Positions 55,389 through 64,000 of a DNA stretch of 64,000 nt are shown piece after piece. The stretch is from Paenibacillus nanensis (GTDB lineage Bacteria > Bacillota > Bacilli > Paenibacillales > Paenibacillaceae). Made by a program: the position numbers and the translations under genes. Where the stretch lies: positions 62,001 through 126,000 of the forward strand of contig NZ_QXQA01000012.1 of NCBI RefSeq assembly GCF_003583765.1, written 5' to 3'. A model generated the notes under the pieces. That model was not told the origin of the DNA. It saw only the letters and a list, made by a program, of their open reading frames with translations, and did no database searches. Positions within the stretch are counted from its first letter, which is position 1, and the number at the start of each line of letters is the position of its first letter.

Positions 55389-56083
55389 GCGAGGAGGAGA
55401 ATAAGCGGAGCGAGGAACAGCCGCCCGCGGCTGAAACGGAGCGGGAAGCGGAAGCGCCTAAGCCTGCGGTTGATCCGGAGCGCGAGGCGAAGCTGAAGGC
55501 GGCGGCAGAAGCTAGAGCGGCGAGAGCTGCGGCGAAAGCAAAGGCGGAGGCGGAAGCGGCGCAGGCTGCGGAAGCCGCTGAGCCGGAGGCGCCGAAGGAG
55601 CCGTCGAAGCGGCAGCCGGATCTGGACCGCGTGGTGCGGGTTTTGAGTGAAGCGCTAGGCGCTGAGGCGATTCAAGAGGCTGGGCTTAACGAGCTGAACG
55701 GCGATATGCCGGTGATCGTGCTCGATAAGGCGAGCTGGCCAAAGGCGGCTCCAATTCTTCGCGATCACGAAGAGCTCGGTTTTACCTACTTGCGCAATGT
55801 GTCCGGGGTTGATTACGAGACGCATCTGGAGGTGGTCTACCACCTGTTGTCGATGGCGAGCAAAGCCGATGTCGCCATTAAGCTTCGGACGGACCGCGAG
55901 GAAGCGTCGATCCCGTCGGCGACGCCGACTTGGCAGACGGCAAACTGGAACGAACGCGAAATTTACGACCTGCTCGGCATTACCTTTCCGGGCCATCCCG
56001 ATTTGAGACGCATTATGATGCCTGACGACTGGGTGGGTCATCCGCTCCGCAAAGATTACGAACCGCTTGACTCGGAGGTGTAA
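55385..56083 (+). CDS. nuoC: NADH-quinone oxidoreductase subunit C, with low-complexity N-terminus
   Basis: This is the 30-kDa-type peripheral subunit, 232 residues. The first 80 or so are an Ala/Glu/Lys-rich low-complexity region ([20 protein letters not shown]) absent from most NuoC. The folded domain begins near residue 85; the family motif lies toward the end: [20 protein letters not shown], then [18 protein letters not shown]. The extension may be a disordered linker or a chance expansion; it does not disturb the frame. Confidence 0.93.
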   Translation: MSEEENKRSEEQPPAAETEREAEAPKPAVDPEREAKLKAAAEARAARAAAKAKAEAEAAQAAEAAEPEAPKEPSKRQPDLDRVVRVLSEALGAEAIQEAGLNELNGDMPVIVLDKASWPKAAPILRDHEELGFTYLRNVSGVDYETHLEVVYHLLSMASKADVAIKLRTDREEASIPSATPTWQTANWNEREIYDLLGITFPGHPDLRRIMMPDDWVGHPLRKDYEPLDSEV

Positions 56084-56090
56084 GCAGCCG

Positions 56091-57191
56091 GTGATACGCA
56101 CTGAAGAACTGCTTCTCAACGTAGGGCCGCAGCATCCCAGCACGCACGGCGTCTTTCGGATTATCGTAAAGCTTGACGGGGAAGTCATTACCGAGGCGAC
56201 GCCTGTAATGGGCTATTTGCACAGAGGCACGGAAAAAATCGCGGAAAGCTTAAATTTTACGCAAATCATCCCGTATACGGACCGAATGGACTATGTATCG
56301 GCCATGACGAACAACTATGTGCTCGTCCATGCGGTCGAGACGATGATGGGACTTGAGGTGCCGATCCGAGCGGAGTTTCTAAGGCTAATTGTGATGGAGC
56401 TGCAGCGGATTGCGAGCCATCTTGTCTGGTGGGGCACCTACTTGCTGGATATCGGAGCAATGAGCCCATTCCTGTATGCGTTCCGGGATCGAGAGACGAT
56501 CGTCAATCTGTTCAACGAGCTTTGCGGCGCAAGGCTCACCTATAACTACATGCGGGTCGGCGGGGTGAAGTGGGATGCTCCGCCGGGGTGGATCGATATG
56601 GTCCGTGATTTCATTCCGTATATGGAGAAAAAGCTGCAGGAGTACGACAACCTGGTATCGGGCAACGAGATCTTCCTGGCGCGTATCCGAGGGGTAGGCC
56701 GATACGACGCGGCAACCGCCGTCGACTATGGCTTGTCAGGAGCCAACCTTAGGTGTACGGGCATAAAATGGGATTTGCGCAAGGATGAGCCGTACAGCTT
56801 ATACGACCGGTTCGAGTTCGATGTGCCGGTAGGGCAAAACGGCGACTGCTACGACCGCTACCGCGTCCGGCTGGAAGAAATCAGGCAAAGTCTGCGTATT
56901 CTGGGGCAAGCGGTGGAGCAGTTCCCGGAAGGCGGAGAAACAATGGGCAAGGTGCCGCGGGTCATTCGTCCCCCTGCCGGGGAGACCTACGTGCGCATCG
57001 AGTCGCCGCGCGGGGAAATTGGCTGCCATATTGTATCCAAAGGGAAAGCGGAGCCGTACCGGCTCAAATTCAGAAGACCGTCGTTCGTCAACCTGCAAAT
57101 ATTGCCCAAGCTGCTTGTCGGCGAGACGATGACCAACTTAATTACGATACTGGGCGGCATTGATATCGTAGTCGGGGAGGTGGATTGCTAA
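56091..57191 (+). CDS. nuoD: NADH-quinone oxidoreductase subunit D
   Basis: This is the 49-kDa-type subunit that forms the quinone pocket with NuoB, 366 residues. Typical are LLLNVGPQHPSTHGVFRIIV, the MGYLHRGTEKIAE segment and the end VLPKLLVGETMTNLITILGGIDIVVGEVD as read in pieces. GTG 56091 is chosen with GGAGGTG 9 nt upstream. The stop shares bases with the nuoH start (TAATG). Confidence 0.95.
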   Translation: MIRTEELLLNVGPQHPSTHGVFRIIVKLDGEVITEATPVMGYLHRGTEKIAESLNFTQIIPYTDRMDYVSAMTNNYVLVHAVETMMGLEVPIRAEFLRLIVMELQRIASHLVWWGTYLLDIGAMSPFLYAFRDRETIVNLFNELCGARLTYNYMRVGGVKWDAPPGWIDMVRDFIPYMEKKLQEYDNLVSGNEIFLARIRGVGRYDAATAVDYGLSGANLRCTGIKWDLRKDEPYSLYDRFEFDVPVGQNGDCYDRYRVRLEEIRQSLRILGQAVEQFPEGGETMGKVPRVIRPPAGETYVRIESPRGEIGCHIVSKGKAEPYRLKFRRPSFVNLQILPKLLVGETMTNLITILGGIDIVVGEVDC

Positions 57192-58204
57192 TGGGCGCTT
57201 GGCTTGATGAACCTCTGACCTGGGGAGACGCGCTGGCCGTATTTCTTTGGGCCGTCCTGTTCCTGCTCATCGTGCTGGGCTTCGTTACGTACGCGATCTA
57301 TTACGAGCGGAAGGTCATCGGCTGGATGCAGCTGCGGGTCGGGCCGAACCGGGTAGGGCCGTTCGGGCTGCTGCAGACCGTCGCGGACATTTTTAAGCTG
57401 CTGATCAAAGAAGACACCATTCCGCGCAAGGCAGACCGCCTTCTCTTCGTCATCGCGCCTGCGCTGGCTTTTATCCCCGCCTTTTCCGTGCTCGCCGTTA
57501 TTCCGTATACGGAGAAGCTGTATTTTGCCGATTTGAATGTCGGGCTGCTTTATTACGTTGCCTTATCGGGCATTACAACCTTGGCGATCGTGCTGGGCGG
57601 CTGGGCTTCGAATAATAAATACGCTCTGCTCGGAGGCATGCGCTCCGCGGCGCAAATGATCAGCTACGAAGTGCCGCTTGTTATTTCGGTGACAGGCGTC
57701 ATCCTGCTTAGCGGAAGCTTGAACCTTCGCGATATTGTGGCGGCTCAAGACGGCGGTTGGTTCTGGAATTGGAACTTGTTCCCGCAGATCATCGGCTTTG
57801 TCGTGTTCATCATTGCCGCGGTATCGGAGCTGAACCGGACGCCGTTCGACCTGCCGGAGGCGGAATCGGAGCTGGTTGCGGGCTATCATGTCGAGTACAG
57901 CGGGTTCCGGTTCGCTTTCTTCATGCTGGCGGAATACGTATACGTGTATGCCATCGCGGCGCTGACCACGGTGCTGTTCCTTGGAGGGTGGCATGCGCCA
58001 GCGCCGTTCCTCGATGTGGTGCCGGGCATCTTATGGTTTCTGCTGAAGTTCGCGTTTGTGGTCTTTTCCTTGTTCTGGATCAGAGCGTCCTTCCCGCGCG
58101 TCCGGGTCGACCAGCTGATGAGCTTAGGCTGGAAGGTGCTGCTGCCCGTGGCGCTGCTGAACGTGTTCCTAACGGCGCTTTATCTGGAGCTGTTCGTCAA
58201 ATAA
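57191..58204 (+). CDS. nuoH: NADH-quinone oxidoreductase subunit H
   Basis: This is the ND1-type membrane subunit that completes the quinone chamber, 337 residues with eight helices. Motifs are YYERKVIGWMQLRVGPNRVGP, IKEDTIPRKADR, and the loop SELNRTPFDLPEAESELVAGY with conserved acidic residues. ATG 57191 follows GGAGGTG. NuoE, F and G genes, which sit between D and H in Proteobacteria, are absent. Confidence 0.96.
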   Translation: MGAWLDEPLTWGDALAVFLWAVLFLLIVLGFVTYAIYYERKVIGWMQLRVGPNRVGPFGLLQTVADIFKLLIKEDTIPRKADRLLFVIAPALAFIPAFSVLAVIPYTEKLYFADLNVGLLYYVALSGITTLAIVLGGWASNNKYALLGGMRSAAQMISYEVPLVISVTGVILLSGSLNLRDIVAAQDGGWFWNWNLFPQIIGFVVFIIAAVSELNRTPFDLPEAESELVAGYHVEYSGFRFAFFMLAEYVYVYAIAALTTVLFLGGWHAPAPFLDVVPGILWFLLKFAFVVFSLFWIRASFPRVRVDQLMSLGWKVLLPVALLNVFLTALYLELFVK

Positions 58205-58226
58205 GGCTTTTGAAGGGAGAAAACCC

Positions 58227-58676
58227 ATGAACGGATTAGTAAAAGGGCTTGGCGTTACGTTAAAATCGTTAACCGCGCCGAAAGTGACGACCTCCTATCC
58301 CGACGAGCCGTTCCCGATGCCGGAGCGCTTCCGAGGGATCCAGCATTTTATACCGGAACTGTGCATCGTGTGCAATCAATGCGCCCGCATCTGTCCGACG
58401 GATTGTATTACGCTGACGGGCAAACCGAATCCGGACCCGGCAAAAAAGGGCAAAGTTATCGATACGTTCGATATCAATTTTGAAATCTGTATTTTGTGCG
58501 ATCTTTGTACGGAGGTGTGTCCGACAGAGGCGATCGTCATGACGAATCATTTTGAACTCGCCGCCTATAGCCGGGATGAGCTGTACAAGGACGCGCAATG
58601 GCTGACGGACAACAATACGCTTGTCCGGCAGGACAATAACAACATCGGAGCACCGGGCAAAGGGGGCGCCAAATAA
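58227..58676 (+). CDS. nuoI: NADH-quinone oxidoreductase subunit I
   Basis: This is the ferredoxin-like subunit with clusters N6a and N6b, 149 residues. Two CxxCxxCxxxC(P) motifs are clear: CIVCNQCARICP and CILCDLCTEVCP. In a complex without NuoEFG it would be the electron entry point, as in the ferredoxin-using photosynthetic NDH. Confidence 0.96.
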   Translation: MNGLVKGLGVTLKSLTAPKVTTSYPDEPFPMPERFRGIQHFIPELCIVCNQCARICPTDCITLTGKPNPDPAKKGKVIDTFDINFEICILCDLCTEVCPTEAIVMTNHFELAAYSRDELYKDAQWLTDNNTLVRQDNNNIGAPGKGGAK

Positions 58677-59189
58677 TTGTTTAACGTCGACATAACGGGA
58701 GAGTTTATCGCGTTCTTCGCGTTCGCGGCGATTATGATTGGCGGGGCGGTCCTGATGATAAGCCTGGAGAAGGTCGTGCATATGGTGATCTCCATGGCGG
58801 CTGTATTTCTGGGGCTCGGCGGCATGTACGTGCTGCTGGATGCGGAGTTTGTCGCTTTCGTGCAAGTGCTGATCTATGCGGGAGCTGTCTCGATTCTGAT
58901 GATCTTCGGCATTATGATGACGAAGCACAGCGGCGAGAGCGAACCTGTCCGGCCGCTGCATGAAGCGCTGGTGGCCGTCGGCGCGCTCAGCCTGTTCGGA
59001 CTGTTCTTCTATGCCATCCGCACGACAGACTTCCCGGACGCGGCTGCGGCGGCGCCGGCCGAGGACAATACGATGGCCATCGGCGAGCTGCTGTTCTCCG
59101 GCTATATCGTGCCGTTCGAGCTGCTGTCGGTTCTGCTGACGGTGGCGTTCATCGGCGCGATCGCGCTCGCGAAGAAGGAGGCGGAGTAA
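58677..59189 (+). CDS. nuoJ: NADH-quinone oxidoreductase subunit J
   Basis: This is an ND6-type membrane subunit, 170 residues with five helices. FVQVLIYAGAVSILMIFGIMM is the conserved third helix. It begins with TTG 58677 right after the nuoI stop, with AAAGGGGG upstream. An Ala-rich loop lies at about 120-130. Confidence 0.92.
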   Translation: MFNVDITGEFIAFFAFAAIMIGGAVLMISLEKVVHMVISMAAVFLGLGGMYVLLDAEFVAFVQVLIYAGAVSILMIFGIMMTKHSGESEPVRPLHEALVAVGALSLFGLFFYAIRTTDFPDAAAAAPAEDNTMAIGELLFSGYIVPFELLSVLLTVAFIGAIALAKKEAE

Positions 59190-59492
59190 ATGCTACCATC
59201 CTATCTCACTATGGCGGCTATTCTATTCTGCATCGGTTTGTACGGAGCGCTGGCGAAGCGCAACGCGATTATCGTGCTGCTATCGCTCGAGCTCATGCTG
59301 AATGCGGTGAACTTGAATTTAGTCGCCTTCTCGAAATATGGCGTCGTCCCCGCTCTGACGGGGCAAATCTTCTCGATCTTCACGATAACGGTAGCGGCTG
59401 CCGAGGCGGCCGTAGCGGTCGCGATTCTGATTGCGCTGTTCCGGTCGCGGGGAACGGTTGACGTGGAAGCATTCGATCGGATGAGGAGGTAA
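59190..59492 (+). CDS. nuoK: NADH-quinone oxidoreductase subunit K
   Basis: This is the ND4L-type subunit, 100 residues with three helices. The conserved [19 protein letters not shown] has the glutamate of the proton path, and a second glutamate lies in [17 protein letters not shown]. It directly abuts nuoJ. Confidence 0.95.
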   Translation: MLPSYLTMAAILFCIGLYGALAKRNAIIVLLSLELMLNAVNLNLVAFSKYGVVPALTGQIFSIFTITVAAAEAAVAVAILIALFRSRGTVDVEAFDRMRR

Positions 59493-59495
59493 CCG

Positions 59496-61379
59496 ATGGA
59501 TACGTACACCAATATAGCTTGGGTCATCCCGCTCCTCCCGCTCGCCGGCTTCCTGGTCATTACCGCGCTCGGCAGAGGCTTTCGCGCAGCCAGCGTATGG
59601 GTTGGCTCGGCCTTGTCGCTCGCGTCGTTCGTGCTGTCGCTGCTCGTCTTGATCGAGAGGCTGAAGCCGAACGCGGTCGATTACAACAATGGCTTCGATT
59701 GGATCCGAATCGGAGATTATACGCTGACGATCGGCTTTGAAGTGACCAATTTGACGGCGCTCATGCTTGTTGTGGTTACGCTGGTCGGTTTCCTGGTGAA
59801 TGTGTATTCGGCCGGTTATATGAAGGACGACGAGAGGATCACGGTCTTCTACGGTTATGTCTCGTTGTTTTCCTTCTCCATGCTGGGACTGGTTCTGTCC
59901 GATAATATGCTGTCGTTCTATTTGTTCTGGGAGCTTGTCGGCGTCTGCTCGTTCCTGCTGGTCGGCTTCTGGTACGCGAGGCCGGCTGCCCGCGCGGCGG
60001 CCAAAAAAGCGTTTATCGTCACCCGAATCGGCGACGCCGGACTATTCCTCGCGATTCTGCTTCTGTTCTGGTACATGCCGGAGCATTCGCTGAGCTTCAC
60101 GATGATCGAAAGCGTTTTTGATCATCAAGGCGGGACGATTACGGCCGGCATTACGACGCTGATCGCGCTGCTGATCTTCCTGGGCGCTGTCGGCAAGTCC
60201 GGCCAGTTCCCGCTGCATGTGTGGCTGCCGGACGCGATGGAGGGCCCGACGCCGATCAGCGCGCTGATTCATGCGGCAACGATGGTTGCGGCAGGCGTGT
60301 TCCTCGTCGCGCGCACCTTCGACATCTTCCAGGCGTCGGAAGCCGCGATGACAACCGTCGCCTATGTCGGGGCGTTTACGGCGATATTTGCCGCCACGAT
60401 TGCGTTGGCGCAGAACGATATGAAGCGGATTCTGGCTTACTCCACGATCAGCCAGCTTGGCTTTATGATGCTCGCGCTTGGACTAGGCTCATGGACAGCC
60501 GGTATTTTCCACCTGTTCACCCACGCTTTTTTCAAAGCGCTTCTGTTCTTGGGAGCGGGAAGCGTCATTCATGCCGTACATACGCAGAACATTCAGGAGA
60601 TGGGCGGACTTGGGAAAAGCATGCGGGTAACGGCATGGACCTTCGCGATCGGCGCTCTCGCCCTTTCAGGCATTCCGCCGCTGTCGGGCTTCTGGTCCAA
60701 GGATGCAATTCTGACGGTCGCACTGGAGCAAAATCCACTGCTGTTCGTCGTCGGGCTTGCGGCGGCATTCTGCACGGCGCTCTATATGACAAGATTGTTT
60801 GTGCTGGTCTTCCTCGGCAAGCCGAAAGCGGCTAAAGCGTCTATCGCTGGCGCGAAAGAATCGCCTGCGGTCATGACGGCGCCTCTTATTGCGCTTGCTG
60901 CGCTGGCTGTCATCGCCGGATTTGTGGAAACGCCATGGAACGGCTGGTTCGCTTCGTGGCTCAGCGATGAAGCGGGGGCCTCACACGGCAGCGCGCTGGC
61001 CATTGTGTTGTCCATCGCGGCCGGCATGCTCGGGATTGTGTCAGGGTGGCTGCTGTTCGGCAAGAGGCGAGAGAGAAGCGGCGCTGGGTTTGCAGAGCGG
61101 ATGCCGGGGCTCGTCAAGCTGGCGGAGAACAAATATTACATCGATGAGGGGTACGAAGCGGTATTCGTTAAGGGGCTCCGCGGTTTAGGCACGGCTTTAG
61201 CGGCTTTTGACAAGTACGTGATCGGCGGCGCTGTGAAGCTTGCGGGCGTATGCGCGAACGCGGCGGGCAAGCTGGCGCTTCGGCTGCAGAACGGCCAAGT
61301 GCAGACCTATAGCTTGGCGGCGGTGCTTGGCATTGTCGTCATCGTGATCGCCATTATCGGAAGGAGGATGCTGTCATGA
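59496..61379 (+). CDS. nuoL: NADH-quinone oxidoreductase subunit L
   Basis: This is the distal antiporter-like proton-pumping subunit with the lateral helix, 627 residues. Typical are LVTLVGFLVNVYSAGYM, FYLFWELVGVCSFLLVGFW, GKSGQFPLHVWLPDAMEGPT and the KRILAYSTISQLGFM segment. The start follows GGATGAGGAGGTAACCG, and the end overlaps nuoM by 4 bp. Confidence 0.96.
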   Translation: MDTYTNIAWVIPLLPLAGFLVITALGRGFRAASVWVGSALSLASFVLSLLVLIERLKPNAVDYNNGFDWIRIGDYTLTIGFEVTNLTALMLVVVTLVGFLVNVYSAGYMKDDERITVFYGYVSLFSFSMLGLVLSDNMLSFYLFWELVGVCSFLLVGFWYARPAARAAAKKAFIVTRIGDAGLFLAILLLFWYMPEHSLSFTMIESVFDHQGGTITAGITTLIALLIFLGAVGKSGQFPLHVWLPDAMEGPTPISALIHAATMVAAGVFLVARTFDIFQASEAAMTTVAYVGAFTAIFAATIALAQNDMKRILAYSTISQLGFMMLALGLGSWTAGIFHLFTHAFFKALLFLGAGSVIHAVHTQNIQEMGGLGKSMRVTAWTFAIGALALSGIPPLSGFWSKDAILTVALEQNPLLFVVGLAAAFCTALYMTRLFVLVFLGKPKAAKASIAGAKESPAVMTAPLIALAALAVIAGFVETPWNGWFASWLSDEAGASHGSALAIVLSIAAGMLGIVSGWLLFGKRRERSGAGFAERMPGLVKLAENKYYIDEGYEAVFVKGLRGLGTALAAFDKYVIGGAVKLAGVCANAAGKLALRLQNGQVQTYSLAAVLGIVVIVIAIIGRRMLS

Positions 61380-63013
61380 GCTTCCTGCAGGACATTCCGA
61401 TTTTATCGATTCTATTGCTCGTGCCGCTGCTTGGGTTCATCGTCATCTTATGTCTTCCGAAGCATCGGGCGGGCTGGCTCAAGACGGCTGCTGTCATAAC
61501 GACTCTTATTCCGCTCGCGCTCAGCTTGTGGCTGTATGCCGATTACGATAATAAGCACGGCGGGGAAGGGTATGACGAGTCGGCGGCTTGGCTGCAAATT
61601 CCGATTAACAAGGAGACGGCGACGAACGCGGATACGGAGATGGTCTTCTCCTTCCAATACGCCCTTGGTCTTGACGGGCTGTCGCTGCCTCTTCTGCTTC
61701 TGACAGGGATTGTGACCGCCATGGCGGCGCTCGCGGCATTCCATGTGAAGAAGCGATGGAAGGCGTTCTTCAGCTGGTTTCTGCTGCTGGAGTTCGGCAT
61801 GCTGGGCGTCTTCCTGGCGCGTGACGTGTTCTTGTTTTTTATTTTCTTTGAGATTACGCTCGTTGCAACTTATTTCTTGATCGGCATATGGGGCTATTAC
61901 AACAAAGAAAAGGCGGCTAACCGGTTCCTGATCTACAACGGGCTCGGCTCCGCCATTATGCTGATCGCATTTGTAATGCTTGTGAATACGGCCGGCTTCC
62001 GGATCGAGGAAACTGCAGCGGGAGCCTATCAATACATTTACAGCGGAAGCTACGCGGACATTGCGGCCAATATGGCGGATCCGAACGCGTTCGTCAATCT
62101 GCCGGCGGAGGCGACGGGAGGCGTAAATCCGTTCCAAATGAGCGACGGCATGATGTGGACGGTCTTTATCCTGCTGCTTGTCGCATTCGGCATTAAGCTG
62201 CCGATCTTCCCGTTCCATACGTGGATGCTGAAGGTCCATCAGGAGGCGCCGCCGTCCGTCGTCATGATTCACTCCGGAGTCCTGCTGAAGATGGGCGCAT
62301 ACGGACTTATTCGATTCGGCTTATTCCTATTCCCGGAGCAGGCGCGCGAGTGGGCCGGGGTATTGGCCGTTCTCGGGGTAGTCAATTTGCTGTACGGCGC
62401 AATATTAGCCTTCCGGCAAAACGAGTTCAAGCTTGTGCTGGCCTACTCCTCCATCAGCCATATGGGCATTGTGCTCATCGGTCTTGCCGCATTCAATGAA
62501 ATCGGCTTGCAGGGCGCGATCTTCCAGCTCGTTTCCCATGGGCTCATCTCCGCTTTGCTGTTCCTGATTGTGGGCAGCTTGTATGAACGGACGGGAACGA
62601 CGGAGCTGACGGAGCTCGGAGGGTTGGCGCGGTCGATGCCGTTCATGAGCGGCGTGCTGCTTGCTGCAGGCCTTGCTTCGCTGGGCTTACCGGGGCTATC
62701 CGGTTTCGTCGGGGAATTCTTAAGCCTGCTCGGACTGTTCGAGTCGATGAGATGGGTGACGGCGGTCGCGGTGCTGGGCATTATTTTGACGGCGGTCTAT
62801 GTGCTTAGAAGCGTGCTAAAAATGACATTCGGACCGCAGAAGGAAACGTTCGCGGCGCTGAAGGACGCGCGGTTTATCGAGGCGCTACCGATGATTGTGC
62901 TGCTGGCTTTTATTGTGCTGCTGGGGTGCTACCCGTCCGCATTGACTGACACCGTAGACTTTAGCGTCGACGGATTTATGAAGTTATTACTTGCGACAAG
63001 GTCAGGAGGGTAA
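61376..63013 (+). CDS. nuoM: NADH-quinone oxidoreductase subunit M
   Basis: This is the second antiporter-like pump subunit, 545 residues. Motifs include FSFQYALGLDGLSLPLLLLT, FFIFFEITLVATYFLIGIWG, KLPIFPFHTWMLKVHQEAP and KLVLAYSSISHMGIVLIGL. The helix glutamate and lysines used for proton transfer are present. Confidence 0.96.
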   Translation: MSFLQDIPILSILLLVPLLGFIVILCLPKHRAGWLKTAAVITTLIPLALSLWLYADYDNKHGGEGYDESAAWLQIPINKETATNADTEMVFSFQYALGLDGLSLPLLLLTGIVTAMAALAAFHVKKRWKAFFSWFLLLEFGMLGVFLARDVFLFFIFFEITLVATYFLIGIWGYYNKEKAANRFLIYNGLGSAIMLIAFVMLVNTAGFRIEETAAGAYQYIYSGSYADIAANMADPNAFVNLPAEATGGVNPFQMSDGMMWTVFILLLVAFGIKLPIFPFHTWMLKVHQEAPPSVVMIHSGVLLKMGAYGLIRFGLFLFPEQAREWAGVLAVLGVVNLLYGAILAFRQNEFKLVLAYSSISHMGIVLIGLAAFNEIGLQGAIFQLVSHGLISALLFLIVGSLYERTGTTELTELGGLARSMPFMSGVLLAAGLASLGLPGLSGFVGEFLSLLGLFESMRWVTAVAVLGIILTAVYVLRSVLKMTFGPQKETFAALKDARFIEALPMIVLLAFIVLLGCYPSALTDTVDFSVDGFMKLLLATRSGG

Positions 63014-63016
63014 GCG

Positions 63017-64000
63017 ATGCCGGGGGAAACGATATTTAAGCCGTTGCAGTGGTCGGATATTGGGGTTATGGCTCCCGAGCTGGTCCTTGGCGTATGGTTC
63101 GTGCTGCTTGTCGTTGTAGAGCTGCTGCTCCCGAAGCCGGTAAGCCGGAATTGGATCGGCTGGCTGACGCTGGTTGGGTTCGCGGGCGCGTTCGTCCTTG
63201 TGCTGCTGCGTATGCTGGATATGAACAGCGGCGACGGGACGGAAGCGATCTCGCTTCTCGGCGACAGCTACCGTGTTGATGATTTCGGCAGCTTGATGAA
63301 GCTGCTCGTTTTGGCGGGAACGGCGATCGTCACCTTATTAGGCTTAAGCACGGTGAGCCGGGATCGCTCGATTACCGATAAGGGAGAATTTTTTTATCTG
63401 CTGCTGCCTGCCGCGATCGGCGCGATGATGATGGCTTCTTCGGGAAACTTGATCACGCTGTATATTGGGCTGGAGCTGCTTACGATTACAAGTTATGTGC
63501 TTGTCGGGCTTAGACGCAAATCCTCGTTATCGGCGGAAGCGGCGTTCAAATATGTGGTGACGGGCGGCGTGTCATCCGCGTTTATTCTATTCGGCATGTC
63601 CTATCTTTACGGCGTGACGGGCTCCGTAGAGCTCAGTGCGATTCGAGAGGCGCTGCCGGCTGCGGTGGGGAGCTATGAGGCGCTCGTCTACGTCGGCTTC
63701 GGCTGTATGATCGCTGGTTTTGCGATTAAGGTGGCGGCAGCTCCTTTCCATGCGTGGTCGCTGGACGTGTATCAGGGCTCGCCGACGCCGATTGCCGCGT
63801 TCCTTGCGGTTGTTTCCAAAGGCGCGACGTTTGCGATGATTTTGCGCGTCATCTTCTCGCTAGGGCTCTTTACGGGGAACGGTTCGACTACAGGCGGAAG
63901 CGTGAAGGACGATCTCTTCTTCACGGTGCTGCTGCTGGCCGCGATTTCGATGCTGGCCGGCACGCTGGCTGCCCTGCGGCAGAAAAACGCCAAGCGGCTG
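63017..64000 (+). CDS. nuoN: NADH-quinone oxidoreductase subunit N, 3' end outside the window
   Basis: An open frame from ATG 63017 (AGGAGGG 6 nt upstream) runs to the window edge with 328 residues and no stop. It begins MPGETIFKPLQWSDIGVMAP and is an ND2-type antiporter subunit: LELLTITSYVLVGLRRKSS, the EAAFKYVVTGGVSSAFILFG segment, and KVAAAPFHAWSLDVYQGSPT. About 150 further residues are expected beyond the edge. It closes the nuoABCDHIJKLMN run. Confidence 0.94.
   Translation, partial: MPGETIFKPLQWSDIGVMAPELVLGVWFVLLVVVELLLPKPVSRNWIGWLTLVGFAGAFVLVLLRMLDMNSGDGTEAISLLGDSYRVDDFGSLMKLLVLAGTAIVTLLGLSTVSRDRSITDKGEFFYLLLPAAIGAMMMASSGNLITLYIGLELLTITSYVLVGLRRKSSLSAEAAFKYVVTGGVSSAFILFGMSYLYGVTGSVELSAIREALPAAVGSYEALVYVGFGCMIAGFAIKVAAAPFHAWSLDVYQGSPTPIAAFLAVVSKGATFAMILRVIFSLGLFTGNGSTTGGSVKDDLFFTVLLLAAISMLAGTLAALRQKNAKRL

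Overview
The window looks like chromosomal DNA from a moderately GC-rich, endospore-forming Firmicute of the Paenibacillaceae (Paenibacillus/Cohnella type). The reasons are spoIIR behind a sigma-F-like promoter, many strong AGGAGG-type ribosome sites with frequent GTG/TTG starts, S-layer-homology and Ig-like secreted proteins, a Bacillus-like gene order prfA-prmC-spoIIR-ywlC-mntP-ywlE-rpiB-ywlG-glyA...upp-mnaA-atpIBEFHAGDC, and an nuoABCDHIJKLMN operon that Bacillus subtilis lacks. All calls come from reading the sequence; no database search was possible.

Layout. 1-3.4 kb: 3' end of glnS, then an overlapping set mobA / GNAT acetyltransferase / VanZ-like protein / hisC. 3.8-6.9 kb: a minus-strand fusion of an acyltransferase-3 membrane domain to an FAD-dependent oxidoreductase. 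7-8.4 kb: a small protein, an Rrf2 regulator with an apparent auto-operator, and a thioredoxin. 8.5-14.4 kb: an SLH surface protein, then a sugar-type ABC importer (binding lipoprotein plus two permeases, no ATPase). 14.5-18.3 kb: ychF, prfA and prmC, with a phased array of DnaA-box-like sequences between ychF and prfA. 18.5-19.9 kb: an ECF41-type sigma factor and its AhpD-like partner. 20-26.8 kb: spoIIR, a flavin reductase, ywlC, mntP, ywlE, then a ZTP (pfl) riboswitch with its own promoter and terminator in front of rpiB-ywlG-glyA. 27.4-33.1 kb: an oligopeptide ABC importer operon (oppABCDF-like). 33.5-35.8 kb: a secreted Ig-like repeat protein.

36-40.1 kb: a compact cluster resembling VanC/E/G-type (D-Ala-D-Ser) glycopeptide resistance: ligase, cytosolic racemase, VanXY peptidase and a stand-alone VanT-like membrane domain. 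In known VanT proteins the racemase and membrane domain are fused; here they are separate genes, and no vanRS-like regulators are adjacent. 40.1-41.4 kb holds a membrane protein of unknown function and two tiny basic ORFs. 41.6-50.9 kb: upp, mnaA and the complete F1Fo ATP synthase operon. 51-54.2 kb: an AT-rich segment with a SUKH-like orphan and a chemoreceptor of unusual topology. 54.5-64 kb: an 11-subunit complex I operon without nuoEFG, cut inside nuoN by the window edge.

The most interesting items are the 11-bp-phased DnaA-box array (15925-16064), the split-VanT van-type cluster (35999-40114), the acyltransferase-oxidoreductase fusion, and several families of intergenic palindromes and tandem repeats with no assigned role.
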